From Sphingobium chungbukense (GTDB lineage: Bacteria; Pseudomonadota; Alphaproteobacteria; Sphingomonadales; Sphingomonadaceae), in NCBI RefSeq assembly GCF_001005725.1, contig NZ_LBIC01000003.1, positions 186,001 to 250,000 of the forward strand: a stretch of 64,000 nt of DNA, in the 5' to 3' direction. The position numbers and the translations under genes were made by a program. Shown here one piece after another: positions 38,650 through 46,980 of this stretch; positions within the stretch are counted from its first letter, which is position 1, and each line of letters opens with the position of its first letter. A model generated the notes under the pieces. The model was not told the origin of the DNA. It searched no databases and saw nothing but the letters and a program-made list of their open reading frames with translations.

Positions 38650-38866
38650 GAGGGCCTTTCTGGGATAGGCGCGCCGTTTCAAGATCCTTGTGACGATGGA
38701 AGGCCGTTCTCAAGCGCTCAAAGGTCCAGGCGATTTCTTCCCACTGGCTGTCGGAAAGATAATCATCCGCTTTCCGGCATTCCTTGGTATGCTCATTAAG
38801 GCACTCGCGCACCCATACATAGGCGGCATTTTCTGCCTCCATCTCAGGCGTAGGCTGCTGTCTCAT
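38636..38866 (-). CDS. Hypothetical phage-accessory protein
   Basis: This 76-residue protein (begins MRQQPTPEMEAENAAYVWVR) is acidic and helical and is coupled by ATGA to the gene upstream. The function is unknown. Confidence 0.55.
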   Translation of the reverse strand: MRQQPTPEMEAENAAYVWVRECLNEHTKECRKADDYLSDSQWEEIAWTFERLRTAFHRHKDLETARLSQKGPHDGR

Positions 38867-39384
38867 TTTTCCTCCCCCTCAAGGTGGGCGCGGGCTTTTA
38901 ATGCGGCGGCGCAGAGGGCGAGCGGTAATGAAGTGGACGATGCCCATGCCGTCCGTTTTATGGCGTGGTTTGTCAATGTGGCTTCATCGTAGCCGTTGGC
39001 GTTCATCAGGGTATATTCCCACCCTTCCGGCACCAACTGCATCGCCGCGTCGAGGGACCGCAGATAATTTGGCGGCTGCACACACTTCGGTTCAGGCAGA
39101 AGGTCATGCAGGGCGTTGTTGGTCACTGCCGCCTCTGGCGTTTCCAAATCCGTCAGCCCTTCGACAATCTCAGCCAGCTTCATCATCTCAGACATGGGGG
39201 TGATCCTGTGGGGGTGGGGGACCGAGCCGCGACGGATGCGATCGATCTGCGCGATTTGGTTCGCCTTGGTGCTGGGCTTGTTTTGTTCATGGAAGTAGAC
39301 GCATGGGCCGGGGAAGCAGGTATCCTTGCCGGTCACGCGCTCGCACTTCATGCAAGCAGGGGCGAGAGGCTTCCAGTCAGCCAT
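38863..39384 (-). CDS. Phage-type hypothetical protein, two parts
   Basis: This 173-residue protein has an N-terminal Cys segment ('CMKCERVTGKDTCFPGPCVY') and, after a linker, a C-terminal domain 'NYLRSLDAAMQLVPEGWEYT ... LPLALCAAALKARA' that recurs as a separate small protein in many phages. It may be a fusion of two phage proteins, since a Met at about residue 64 could start the second part alone. No activity is known. Its presence argues that the prophage extends to about 39.5 kb. Confidence 0.65.
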   Translation of the reverse strand: MADWKPLAPACMKCERVTGKDTCFPGPCVYFHEQNKPSTKANQIAQIDRIRRGSVPHPHRITPMSEMMKLAEIVEGLTDLETPEAAVTNNALHDLLPEPKCVQPPNYLRSLDAAMQLVPEGWEYTLMNANGYDEATLTNHAIKRTAWASSTSLPLALCAAALKARAHLEGEEK

Positions 39385-39523
39385 GCGCCGCCTCCCGATT
39401 CGCGAAGGACGCCGCCCCGGCACAACCGCTGTACCGGATTTGTACGAACGACCGTCGCAAAAGTGCGTTTGTTCCCGCACTGTTCCGCAATTTGGAGATT
39501 GGCCTATACCGGCCTTCCGCCAT
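39377..39523 (-). CDS. Possible small basic protein near the right end
   Basis: A 48-residue reading frame (begins MAEGRYRPISKLRNSAGTNA) has an AAGGGG ribosome site 4 bp before its ATG and overlaps the next leftward gene. The product is basic with no recognised motif. It is close to the tRNA and could be a chance reading frame. Confidence 0.35.
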   Translation of the reverse strand: MAEGRYRPISKLRNSAGTNALLRRSFVQIRYSGCAGAASFANREAAHG

Positions 39524-39550
39524 TAATCCCCTTGAAAATAAGGAGAAAAA

Positions 39551-39625
39551 TGGTGGGCGCGACAGGGATTGAACCTGTGACCCCACCCGTGTGAAGGGTG
39601 TGCTCTACCGCTGAGCTACGCGCCC
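39551..39625 (-). tRNA. tRNA-Val (CAC)
   Basis: On the minus strand, acceptor GGGCGCG pairs with CGCGCCC, followed by A and encoded CCA (39553-39551). The D-arm is GCTCAGCGGTAGAGC, the anticodon arm is CACCC-TTCACAC-GGGTG with anticodon CAC (Val, codon GUG), and the T-arm has GGTTCAATCC. All arms pair fully. Its 3' end faces the prophage, so it is the likely right attachment site. Confidence 0.95.
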
Positions 39626-39700
39626 CCTGTAAGGAGGAGGCGGCCATTGGCATCCACCGCGCGCCCTGTCAAGCGCCCCGCCAACCTAATTTCCGAAAAT

Positions 39701-39729
39701 GGACTTATTCGCGTCAAGCGCGTTATAAT
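39701..39729 (+). promoter_or_regulatory. Promoter of entericidin gene
   Basis: A perfect TATAAT (39724-39729) lies 31 bp before the entericidin ATG. The -35 position at 17-bp spacing (GGACTT, 39701-39706) is weak. An AAAGGAG ribosome site follows at 39743-39749. Confidence 0.5.
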
Positions 39730-39759
39730 CGATACGCTATCAAAAGGAGTGCATATCCC

Positions 39760-39888
39760 ATGCGTCAAACCGTCGCCCTTGTCATTGCAGGGCTGCTTCT
39801 TTCATCGCTCGCAGCCTGCAACACCGTGAAAGGTGCCGGCCGGGACATCGAATCCGTCGGCCGCGCCGGAGAAAAAGCGATCAACTGA
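39760..39888 (+). CDS. ecnB: Entericidin-like lipoprotein
   Basis: This 42-residue protein has a signal peptide with lipobox LAAC (cleavage before Cys at about residue 20) and the mature motif 'CNTVKGAGRDIESVGRAGEK', the signature of entericidin EcnA/EcnB small lipoproteins linked to stress and stationary phase. It lies in the envelope after lipid modification. The start has AAAGGAG upstream. Confidence 0.9.
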   Translation: MRQTVALVIAGLLLSSLAACNTVKGAGRDIESVGRAGEKAIN

Positions 39889-39906
39889 TCGGGTATGATG
39901 ACCGGA

Positions 39907-40113
39907 TCATTGTAGGATGCGGCTGGTGACGCCGGCCGCATTCTTCTCCAAACTCACGCCGTCGCAATCCGGTTCGCCGCAATCGCAGGCGGCAATGGTG
40001 TAGCGCACACCGCACATGACCAGCCCCTCCTGGTCGAAGGAATAGTTGGATATTCCGGCACGCTCGACCTTTTCCTGCGCCCTGGCTCTCAATAGCCGGT
40101 CTACGAGGGTCAT
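39907..40113 (-). CDS. Conserved hypothetical protein, Cys pair
   Basis: This 68-residue protein (begins MTLVDRLLRARAQEKVERAG) contains 'YTIAACDCGEPDCDGVSLEK' with three clustered Cys that could bind a metal. It lies between the entericidin and hslV genes, on the opposite strand to both. No known family is certain. Confidence 0.55.
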   Translation of the reverse strand: MTLVDRLLRARAQEKVERAGISNYSFDQEGLVMCGVRYTIAACDCGEPDCDGVSLEKNAAGVTSRILQ

Positions 40114-40248
40114 GCTCTTACCTCTCTGCAACATGCGTGAATGATTGTTGCTGCGTTGCACAATGTCAATCGAGGCAAGTTGGTTCCTGAACGAATTGAA
40201 ATAAATCTGTCCAGAAAATGACACGATCCGGCGCTTAAGAGCATGGTG

Positions 40249-40277
40249 CTTGCACGCTGCTTTCATCGCTCCCATAT
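40249..40277 (+). promoter_or_regulatory. Heat-shock (sigma32-type) promoter of hslVU
   Basis: CTTGCAC (40249-40255), a 14-bp spacer and TCCCATAT (40270-40277) closely match the sigma32 consensus CTTGAAA-N11-16-CCCCATNT. The expected start of transcription (about 40284) is next to the hslV ATG at 40286, so the mRNA may be leaderless. Confidence 0.65.
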
Positions 40278-40285
40278 GCCGGGCC

Positions 40286-40864
40286 ATGAACGACCAACGC
40301 TCCCATTCCATGCCGGTCTGGCATGGCACGACCATCATGTCGGTACGCAAGAACGGAAAGGTGATCGTGGCCGGTGACGGCCAGGTCTCCATGGGCCAGA
40401 CGGTGATGAAGCCCAATGCCCGCAAGGTCCGCCGCCTCCATGACGGCTCCGTCATCGGCGGTTTCGCGGGTGCCACGGCAGACGCCTTCACCCTGTTCGA
40501 AAGGCTGGAGGCCAAGCTGGAACGGCATAATGGCCAGCTCATGCGTGCCGCCGTCGAACTTGCCAAGGACTGGCGGACCGACAAATATCTCCGCAATCTC
40601 GAAGCCATGATGATCGTCGCGGACAAGGAAGTGACGCTGATCCTGACCGGCAATGGCGATGTGCTGGAACCGGTCGCCCACCCCCAGGGCACCGTCGCAG
40701 CCATCGGTTCGGGCGGCAATTTCGCCCTCGCCGCCGCCCGTGCGCTGGTGGAATATGAGGAAGATGCCGAGACGCTCGCCCGCAAGGCGATGAAGGTGGC
40801 GGCGGAAATCTGCGTCTACACCAACGACCAGCTCGTCGTGGAAGAGCTGGAAAGCGTGAACTGA
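40286..40864 (+). CDS. hslV: ATP-dependent protease subunit HslV
   Basis: This 192-residue peptidase is the proteolytic ring of the HslUV (ClpYQ) complex. After removal of about 14 N-terminal residues, Thr15 (in HGTTIMSV) becomes the catalytic N-terminal nucleophile. '[20 protein letters not shown]' and '[17 protein letters not shown]' are family signatures. It degrades misfolded proteins in the cytoplasm. It is followed 29 bp later by hslU. ATG 40310 (MPVWHG) is an alternative start. Confidence 0.95.
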   Translation: MNDQRSHSMPVWHGTTIMSVRKNGKVIVAGDGQVSMGQTVMKPNARKVRRLHDGSVIGGFAGATADAFTLFERLEAKLERHNGQLMRAAVELAKDWRTDKYLRNLEAMMIVADKEVTLILTGNGDVLEPVAHPQGTVAAIGSGGNFALAAARALVEYEEDAETLARKAMKVAAEICVYTNDQLVVEELESVN

Positions 40865-40893
40865 ACCCTTTTTCCGGAAATTTGCCGAACATC

Positions 40894-42195
40894 ATGAACG
40901 ACAACCTGACCCCCAAAGCCATTGTCGCCGCGCTGGACGCGCACATCATCGGCCAGGCGGACGCCAAGCGCGCCGTCGCCGTGGCGTTGCGCAACCGCTG
41001 GCGCCGCCAACGCCTCTCCGCCGACCTGCGTGACGAGGTGACGCCCAAGAACATCCTGATGATCGGCCCCACGGGCTGCGGCAAGACGGAGATCAGCCGC
41101 CGCCTTGCCAAGCTGGCCGATGCGCCCTTCGTGAAGGTGGAAGCGACCAAGTTCACCGAAGTCGGCTATGTCGGCCGCGACGTGGAGCAGATCGTCCGCG
41201 ATCTGGTCGAGGAAGCGGTGCGCCTGGAACGCGACCGCCGCCGGGAAGCCGTGCGCGAAGCCGCCTCCGAGGCCGCCATGGCCCGCCTGCTCGACGCGCT
41301 GACCGGCAAGGAAGCGAGCGAGGCCACCCGCCTCTCCTTCCGCCAGCGGATCGAGAACAACCAGATGAACGATGTCGAGGTTGAGGTGGAAGTGACCGAC
41401 AGTCCCTCCATGCCGATGGAAATCCCCGGCATGGGTGGCCAGATCGGCATGATCAACCTCAGCGACATGATGTCCAAGGCGTTCGGCCAGCAACAGAAGA
41501 AGCGGCGCAAGCTGCGCGTCGCCGAAGCCTGGGACAAGCTGGTCGAGGAGGAACAGGACAAAAGGCTGGACCAGGACGACGTCGCCCGCGTCGCCATCAC
41601 CAGCGCCGAGCAGAACGGCATCGTCTTCCTCGACGAGATCGACAAGATCGCCGTCAGCGACGTGCGTGGCGGATCGGTCAGCCGTGAAGGCGTGCAGCGC
41701 GACCTGTTGCCGCTGATCGAGGGTACGACGGTCTCGACCAAATATGGCCCGCTCAAGACCGACCATATCCTGTTCATAGCCTCGGGCGCCTTCCATGTGG
41801 CGAAGCCCAGCGACCTGCTGCCGGAGCTGCAAGGCCGCCTGCCGATCCGCGTCGAACTGAAGGCGCTGACCGAGGATGACTTCGTGTCGATCCTCTCCGA
41901 CACCAAGGCGAGCCTTGTCGCGCAATATCGCGCGCTGCTGGCGACCGAGGGCGTCACCATCGACCTGACGTCCGACGGCATCCGCGCGGTGGCGAAGATC
42001 GCGGCCGAGGTGAACAGCGAGGTCGAGAATATCGGCGCCCGCCGGCTTCAGACCGTGATGGAAAAGCTGCTGGAGGATGTGAGCTTCGACGCCGAAGACC
42101 GCCAGGGCGAAACGCTGGTGGTCGACGCAGCCTATGTCGAGAAGCAGCTTGCCGTAGTGGCGCGCAACACCGACCTCAGCAAATATGTGCTGTAA
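40894..42195 (+). CDS. hslU: ATP-dependent protease ATPase subunit HslU
   Basis: This 433-residue AAA+ unfoldase feeds substrates to HslV. Walker A is GPTGCGKT (about residues 57-64), Walker B is '[12 protein letters not shown]', the I-domain is the charged middle (about residues 110-240) and the C-terminus 'TDLSKYVL' matches the tail that docks into HslV. The ATG at 40894 gives the standard '[20 protein letters not shown]' start. It is co-transcribed with hslV. Confidence 0.97.
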   Translation: MNDNLTPKAIVAALDAHIIGQADAKRAVAVALRNRWRRQRLSADLRDEVTPKNILMIGPTGCGKTEISRRLAKLADAPFVKVEATKFTEVGYVGRDVEQIVRDLVEEAVRLERDRRREAVREAASEAAMARLLDALTGKEASEATRLSFRQRIENNQMNDVEVEVEVTDSPSMPMEIPGMGGQIGMINLSDMMSKAFGQQQKKRRKLRVAEAWDKLVEEEQDKRLDQDDVARVAITSAEQNGIVFLDEIDKIAVSDVRGGSVSREGVQRDLLPLIEGTTVSTKYGPLKTDHILFIASGAFHVAKPSDLLPELQGRLPIRVELKALTEDDFVSILSDTKASLVAQYRALLATEGVTIDLTSDGIRAVAKIAAEVNSEVENIGARRLQTVMEKLLEDVSFDAEDRQGETLVVDAAYVEKQLAVVARNTDLSKYVL

Positions 42196-42207
42196 ACAGT
42201 TTTAACT

Positions 42208-42256
42208 CCCCTCCCGCAAGCGGGAGGGGCCGGGGGTGGGCGCGAGCGCAGCGAGC
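42208..42256. repeat. Palindromic repeat, copy A
   Basis: A 10-bp perfect stem CCCCTCCCGC-AA-GCGGGAGGGG (42208-42229) continues into CCGGGGGTGGGCGCGAGCG and AGCGAGC. The same 48-bp unit recurs at 63390-63437 with one mismatch in 48. It lies between convergent hslU and proS. Confidence 0.8.
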
Positions 42257-42307
42257 CTCCTGTCGGAGGTCCCGCTGCTTATCTCTCTCCGGCGGAACAA
42301 AAAATGA

Positions 42308-43879
42308 TCAGTAGCTCCGCCCGACCAGCACCCGCTCTACCGCCTTCTCACCGGTGAACACGCAAACTCCATCAGCCGCGTCCGCATCGGACGGAATATT
42401 GCGCAGCGTCAGCTTCTCGCCCTTCAACCACTCGACCACCTTGTCGAGCGCAGTCCCCGTCGGCTTGCCCCACTGCACCAGCGCCCAGCCCGGCTTCTTG
42501 CTTGCGCCAAAATAGGCCTTGAGCCCGTCCAGCGAGGTGATCGACTTGTCGATATTCCCCAACAGCCGCGCCTGCGCATCCGCAAACAATGCCTGCTGGA
42601 TCTCCTCCAGCATCCCCGTGGCCGCACCAAGGAAGTCCCCCTTCGCCACGATCTGGCTGTCGAGCTTGCCATCCTCGCGATAGAGCCGGTCGCGGCGGAT
42701 GACGGACACATTGCCGCCCGCCACATCGCGTCCGCCAACCTCGATCACGATCGGCGCGCCCTTCTTCACCCAGCCCCAACGCTTGTTGGCAGCCTTGGCC
42801 GGGCGACGATCCAGCAACGCGCGAACCGGCTCGCGGAACACGTCCAGCTTGTTCAACTCCGTCACCAGATCACCGCAATAAGCCAGGATCGCCGCATCCT
42901 CGTCATTGTCGCGCAGCATCGGCACGACGACGACTTGATAGGGCGCCACACGCGGCGGCACGCGCAGACCGTCATCATCGCCATGCACCATGATCAGGCC
43001 GCCGATCATCCGCGTCGACACGCCCCAGCTCGTCGTCTGCGCCAGTTCCTGCTGCCCTTCGGCATTCTGGAACTTGATATTCTGCGCCTGCGAGAAGGTC
43101 GTGCCCAGGAAGTGCGAAGTCCCCGCCTGCAACGCCTTGCCATCCTGCATCATCGCCTCGATGGAATAGGTCGCGACCGCTCCGGGAAAGCGCTCATTCT
43201 CCGGCTTCTCGCCCGCGATGACGGGAAGCGCCACGCACTCCTCGGCAAAGCTGCGATAGACTTCCAGCATCTTCATCGTCTCTTCCATCGCCTCATCGAC
43301 GGTGGCGTGCGCCGTATGCCCCTCCTGCCAGAGGAACTCGGCGGTGCGCAGGAACATGCGGGTCCGCATTTCCCAACGGACGACATTGGCCCACTGGTTG
43401 ATCAGTACCGGCAGGTCGCGCCAGCTCTGCACCCAGCGGGAGAAAGCCGCGCCGATCACCGTTTCCGAAGTCGGGCGAACCACCAGCGGTTCCTCCAGCT
43501 TCGCCTCGGGATCGGGCACCAGCCGCCCATCCTTCTGGATCAGCCGATGATGGGTGACGACCGCCATTTCCTTGGCGAAGCCGTCGACATGCTCGGCTTC
43601 CTTCTCGAAATAGCTAAGCGGGATGAACAGCGGGAAATAGCAATTCTCGTGGCCGGTCGCCTTGATGCGCTCGTCCAGCAGTTTCTGCATGCGTTCCCAG
43701 ATGCCATAACCCCATGGCCGGATGACCATGCAGCCCCGCACGCCGCTTTCCTCGGCCATGTCGGCCTCGGAAATGACGGCCTGATACCAGGCGGCGAAAT
43801 CCTGTTCGCGGGTAACGGAAAGGGCGTGCTTCACGGGATCGACCTTAAAATTTCGAATGGATGGCGCGCCATAGGCCAA
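42308..43879 (-). CDS. proS: Prolyl-tRNA synthetase (eukaryote/archaea-like type)
   Basis: This 523-residue class II synthetase charges tRNA-Pro. It has the short form lacking the editing insertion of E. coli ProS: motif 2-type 'NVVRWEMRTRMFLRTAEFLW', motif 3-type 'TSWGVSTRMIGGLIMVHGDD' with GLR, an anticodon-binding domain ('APYQVVVVPMLRDNDEDAAI') and the C-terminal extension ending in Tyr. It faces the end of hslU. Confidence 0.95.
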   Translation of the reverse strand: MAYGAPSIRNFKVDPVKHALSVTREQDFAAWYQAVISEADMAEESGVRGCMVIRPWGYGIWERMQKLLDERIKATGHENCYFPLFIPLSYFEKEAEHVDGFAKEMAVVTHHRLIQKDGRLVPDPEAKLEEPLVVRPTSETVIGAAFSRWVQSWRDLPVLINQWANVVRWEMRTRMFLRTAEFLWQEGHTAHATVDEAMEETMKMLEVYRSFAEECVALPVIAGEKPENERFPGAVATYSIEAMMQDGKALQAGTSHFLGTTFSQAQNIKFQNAEGQQELAQTTSWGVSTRMIGGLIMVHGDDDGLRVPPRVAPYQVVVVPMLRDNDEDAAILAYCGDLVTELNKLDVFREPVRALLDRRPAKAANKRWGWVKKGAPIVIEVGGRDVAGGNVSVIRRDRLYREDGKLDSQIVAKGDFLGAATGMLEEIQQALFADAQARLLGNIDKSITSLDGLKAYFGASKKPGWALVQWGKPTGTALDKVVEWLKGEKLTLRNIPSDADAADGVCVFTGEKAVERVLVGRSY

Positions 43880-43923
43880 GCGCGCCCTCCCTGTCGACTC
43901 CCAAGGATAGCCGGAAGCGCGGC

Positions 43924-44505
43924 TTAGCTCAGCTTGTCGATCTTCGCGTTGAGCGCGGCAAGCTGCGCCTTCAACTCAGCAATCTCGTCATCCTTGGCCT
44001 CTTCGGAAGCGGACGACGGCGTGGGCGTGGGCGTGGGTGCGGCCATTCCCGGCATGCCCGTTCCAAAGGCGCTCGCCGCCGCCTCGAACATCTGCATGTT
44101 GCGCTTGGCGATCTCGGCCAGCGGGCCTCCGCCGAAGGCTCCCTTCATGGCTTCCTGGAACTGCTGCTGGTTCTTGCGGAACGCATCCATCGACGCTTCC
44201 AGATATTGCGGCACCATGGACTGCATGGAATCGCCGTACATGGCGATCAGCTGGCGCAGGAAGTTGACGGGCAGCATGTTCTTGCCGCGCTGCTCCTCCT
44301 CCATGATGATTTGCGTCAGGACATTATGCGTGATGTCCTCTCCGGTCTTCGCATCGACGACAACGAACTCCCGCCCCTCGCGAGTCATCTGCGACAAAAG
44401 ATCCAGCGTGATGTAGCTCGACGTTTCTGTGTTATAGAGCCGCCTGTTAGCGTACTTCTTGATAACGACCGGTTCGGATTCGTTCGCGGTCTTAGATTTG
44501 GCCAT
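43924..44505 (-). CDS. phaR: Polyhydroxyalkanoate synthesis repressor PhaR
   Basis: This 193-residue regulator has the PhaR N-terminal DNA-binding domain ('VIKKYANRRLYNTETSSYIT', residues about 13-32), the PHB accumulation domain ('QIIMEEEQRGKNMLPVNFLR', about 75-115), and a Pro/Thr linker with a C-terminal coiled coil. It senses PHB granules and represses phasin and synthase genes. Its start codon shares the palindrome CATG with the opposite phaC-like gene. Confidence 0.93.
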   Translation of the reverse strand: MAKSKTANESEPVVIKKYANRRLYNTETSSYITLDLLSQMTREGREFVVVDAKTGEDITHNVLTQIIMEEEQRGKNMLPVNFLRQLIAMYGDSMQSMVPQYLEASMDAFRKNQQQFQEAMKGAFGGGPLAEIAKRNMQMFEAAASAFGTGMPGMAAPTPTPTPSSASEEAKDDEIAELKAQLAALNAKIDKLS

Positions 44506-45592
44506 GGATACCTCTCCCACACCTGCATTTTCCGCATTAGCACAGCAATATGCCGCGTCGCAACATGGGCCGCGGCCCTTACCCCTTTTTCTCAATATTT
44601 TATGGCGAGAAACGCAGGGCGATCCCGAACTGCGAAAGCGCGCTTTCCAGGGTTTGCGGAAATATCAAGAGGCTAGGCGTCCCGTGCGCGCCCCAGCCCC
44701 GCCCGCTTTCGCATCCGCGGGCAGCGCGAAACTGATCCGATATGGCACGGAAAACGGGCGGGCGCCGGTGGTGTTCGTGCCCTCGCTGATCAACCCGCCG
44801 CATGTGCTGGACCTGTCGCCCGGCCGGTCCATGCTGCGCCATATGAGTGCAGCAGGGCACGACGCCTATCTGGTGGATTGGGGCACCCCGGCACAGGATG
44901 ATGGTACGCTGGGCCTGGACCGCCACGTGACGGAGCGGCTGTTGCCGATGCTGGACCGGTTGCCGCGCGATCCGATCCTGGTGGGCTATTGCCTGGGCGG
45001 AAATCTGGTGATCGGCGCTGCAACATTGCGGAATGCCAGGGCCGTTTCGACCATCGCCGCCCCCTGGAATTTCGAAGGCATCCCGCCTGCGGACCGCGAG
45101 CATATCGGTGCCCTGTGGCGCGGAGCGAAACCCATGTGCCAGCGCCTGGGCTATGTTCCGATGGAGGTACTGCAATCGGGCTTCTGGGCCATGGACCCGC
45201 ATCGGACCATCCGCAAATATGCGGCCTTTGCCGAAATGGCCGCCGGATCAGACGAGGAGCACGCCTTCATGGCGGTTGAGGATTGGGCCAATGGCGGTCC
45301 TCCGCTCAGCTATGCGGCGGGGTGCGACCTGTTCGAAAAATTCTATGCTGCAAATGCGAGTGGACGGGGGCAATGGCGCATTGGCGACCGGTCGATCGAT
45401 CCCGCCGGCCTGACTTGTCCAACGCTCTCAATCCGTTCCGCGAGCGATCGCATCGTGCCGGCGCAAGCCGCGCCGGAAATGGCGGAAGCACGGACATTGT
45501 CGCTCGGTCATGTCGGCATGATCGTCGGCGGAAACGCGCCACAGCAACTGTGGCACCCCCTGTCCCAATGGCTTTCCAGCCACGACGGATGA
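44504..45592 (+). CDS. Short PhaC-like polyhydroxyalkanoate synthase/hydrolase
   Basis: This 362-residue alpha/beta hydrolase has the PHA-synthase lipase-like box GYCLGG with Cys163, a 'SASDRIVP' Asp and 'LGHVGMIVG' His as catalytic triad. Its length matches class III PhaC (about 355) rather than class I (about 590), but no PhaE partner is visible. It probably polymerises 3-hydroxyacyl-CoA or is a related depolymerase-like enzyme. Start codon ATG 44504 is inside the CATG shared with phaR. Confidence 0.75.
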   Translation: MDTSPTPAFSALAQQYAASQHGPRPLPLFLNILWRETQGDPELRKRAFQGLRKYQEARRPVRAPAPPAFASAGSAKLIRYGTENGRAPVVFVPSLINPPHVLDLSPGRSMLRHMSAAGHDAYLVDWGTPAQDDGTLGLDRHVTERLLPMLDRLPRDPILVGYCLGGNLVIGAATLRNARAVSTIAAPWNFEGIPPADREHIGALWRGAKPMCQRLGYVPMEVLQSGFWAMDPHRTIRKYAAFAEMAAGSDEEHAFMAVEDWANGGPPLSYAAGCDLFEKFYAANASGRGQWRIGDRSIDPAGLTCPTLSIRSASDRIVPAQAAPEMAEARTLSLGHVGMIVGGNAPQQLWHPLSQWLSSHDG

Positions 45593-45640
45593 TGATATGT
45601 GCGGCTGCGAAAACAACCACTGGAATTGAGGATCAAGGCT

Positions 45641-46813
45641 TTGTCAGACATCGTCATCACCGCCGCCAAGCGTACTGCCGTCGGCAGCTTCCTGGGCGCA
45701 TTCGGGTCCACTCCGGCCCATGAACTTGGTCGCACGGCGATCGTCGCCGCTCTCGCCCAGGCCGGCGTCGCGCCCGAGGAAGTGGACGAGGTCATTCTGG
45801 GCCAGGTGCTTGCCGCTGGCCAGGGTCAGAACCCCGCGCGTCAGGCCGCCGTCAATGCGGGCATCCCGGTCGAGCGCACCGCCATCGGCCTCAACCAGCT
45901 TTGCGGCTCGGGCCTGCGGGCCGTGGCTCTGGCGGCACAGGCGATTCGTGCCGGTGACGCGCGCATCATGGTCGCGGGCGGCCAGGAAAGCATGTCGCTG
46001 GCGCCCCATGCCCAGTTTTTGCGCAGCGGCACCAAAATGGGTGCGGTCTCGCTGGTGGACACGATGATCCATGACGGCCTGACCGACGCCTTCAACAATT
46101 ATCACATGGGCATCACCGCCGAAAATCTGGCCGAAAAATACCAGATCAGCCGCGAAGCGCAGGACGAGTTCGCCGTCGCCAGCCAGAACAAGGCCGAAGC
46201 GGCGCGCGCGTCGGGCCGGTTCCAGGACGAAATCGTCCCCGTCACGATCAAGGGCCGCAAGGGCGACACGATCGTCGACACCGACGAATATATCCGCGCC
46301 GGCGCCACGATCGAGGCGATGCAGGGCCTGCGCCCGGCCTTCAAGAAGGACGGCACCGTCACCGCGGCGAATGCCAGCGGCGTGAATGACGGCGCGGCCG
46401 CGCTGGTGGTGATGACCGCTGACGAAGCCGCGAAGCGCAATGCCGCGATACTCGGCCGTATCGCCGGATTCGCGACCTGCGGCGTCGATCCGTCGATCAT
46501 GGGCATCGGCCCCGCTCCGGCGACCCGCAATGCGCTGGCCAAGGCAGGCTGGACGCTGGCCGACCTCGACCTGATCGAGGCCAATGAAGCCTTCGCCGCT
46601 CAGGCGCTGGCCGTCGGCCAGGAATTGGGCTGGGATCCGTCGAAGGTCAATGTGAACGGCGGCGCGATCGCGATCGGCCACCCGATCGGCGCTTCGGGCG
46701 CTCGCGTGCTGACCACCCTGCTCTACGAAATGCAGAAGCGCGACGCCAAAAAGGGCCTCGCCACGCTTTGCATCGGCGGCGGCATGGGCGTTGCCATGTG
46801 CATCGAACGCTAG
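45641..46813 (+). CDS. phaA: Acetyl-CoA acetyltransferase (beta-ketothiolase)
   Basis: This 390-residue thiolase condenses two acetyl-CoA to acetoacetyl-CoA for PHB, or works in reverse. Catalytic residues are Cys88 (LCGSGLR), His347 ([10 protein letters not shown]) and Cys377 (CIGGGMG). No ATG lies near the family start; TTG 45641 with GAGGA 9 bp upstream gives the standard '[20 protein letters not shown]' N-terminus. It lies 48 bp after the phaC-like gene and is probably co-transcribed. Confidence 0.93.
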   Translation: MSDIVITAAKRTAVGSFLGAFGSTPAHELGRTAIVAALAQAGVAPEEVDEVILGQVLAAGQGQNPARQAAVNAGIPVERTAIGLNQLCGSGLRAVALAAQAIRAGDARIMVAGGQESMSLAPHAQFLRSGTKMGAVSLVDTMIHDGLTDAFNNYHMGITAENLAEKYQISREAQDEFAVASQNKAEAARASGRFQDEIVPVTIKGRKGDTIVDTDEYIRAGATIEAMQGLRPAFKKDGTVTAANASGVNDGAAALVVMTADEAAKRNAAILGRIAGFATCGVDPSIMGIGPAPATRNALAKAGWTLADLDLIEANEAFAAQALAVGQELGWDPSKVNVNGGAIAIGHPIGASGARVLTTLLYEMQKRDAKKGLATLCIGGGMGVAMCIER

Positions 46814-46915
46814 AGCATCGTGCAGAAAAGTGGGCACCGGTTTTCTGCTTAAAACGATGCGACAACAAAAGCTTAGAGCACGCGGCCTGCGTCAGATTTA
46901 ACGCAGCACGCTCCA
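46813..46915. repeat. Intergenic palindromic element with GGCACCGGTTTTC core
   Basis: Nested inverted repeats GCATCGT...ACGATGC (46815-46821 with 46854-46860) and GCAGAAAA/TTTTCTGC (46822-46829 with 46841-46848) surround GTGGGCACCGG. The GTGG-ACCGGTTTTC core resembles a dispersed intergenic element known from alphaproteobacteria. A second part with AGAGCACGCGG...GCAGCACGCTC follows to about 46915. Confidence 0.55.
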
Positions 46916-46933
46916 AGCGAAGATTCGACCATT

Positions 46934-46977
46934 AAAAAAAGGCCGCCGATCCATCCAAGGATCGGCGGCCTTTTTTT
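46934..46977. terminator. Bidirectional terminator between phaA and alr
   Basis: A perfect 12-bp stem GGCCGCCGATCC/GGATCGGCGGCC with loop ATCCAA (46941-46970) has A-tract before and T-tract after, so it ends transcription on both strands of the convergent phaA and alr genes. Confidence 0.95.
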
Positions 46978-46980
46978 GGT

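Larger units (their letters stand above)
1..39550. mobile_element. P22-like prophage (left end outside window)
   Basis: A continuous run of phage genes fills this interval: leftward recombination genes, a CI/Cro-type switch, replication genes, terminase, portal, scaffold, coat, tail-machine, ejection proteins, tailspike and lysis genes. The virion gene order matches P22-type short-tailed phages. No integrase is present, so the left attachment site must lie beyond position 1. The right boundary is inferred: the intact tRNA-Val at 39551-39625 points its 3' end at the element, the usual geometry of tRNA-targeted integration, and genes up to about 39.5 kb are phage-like. An alternative inner boundary is the tRNA-like element at 37738-37814. 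No frameshift is obvious in any essential gene, so the element may be inducible. Confidence 0.85.
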
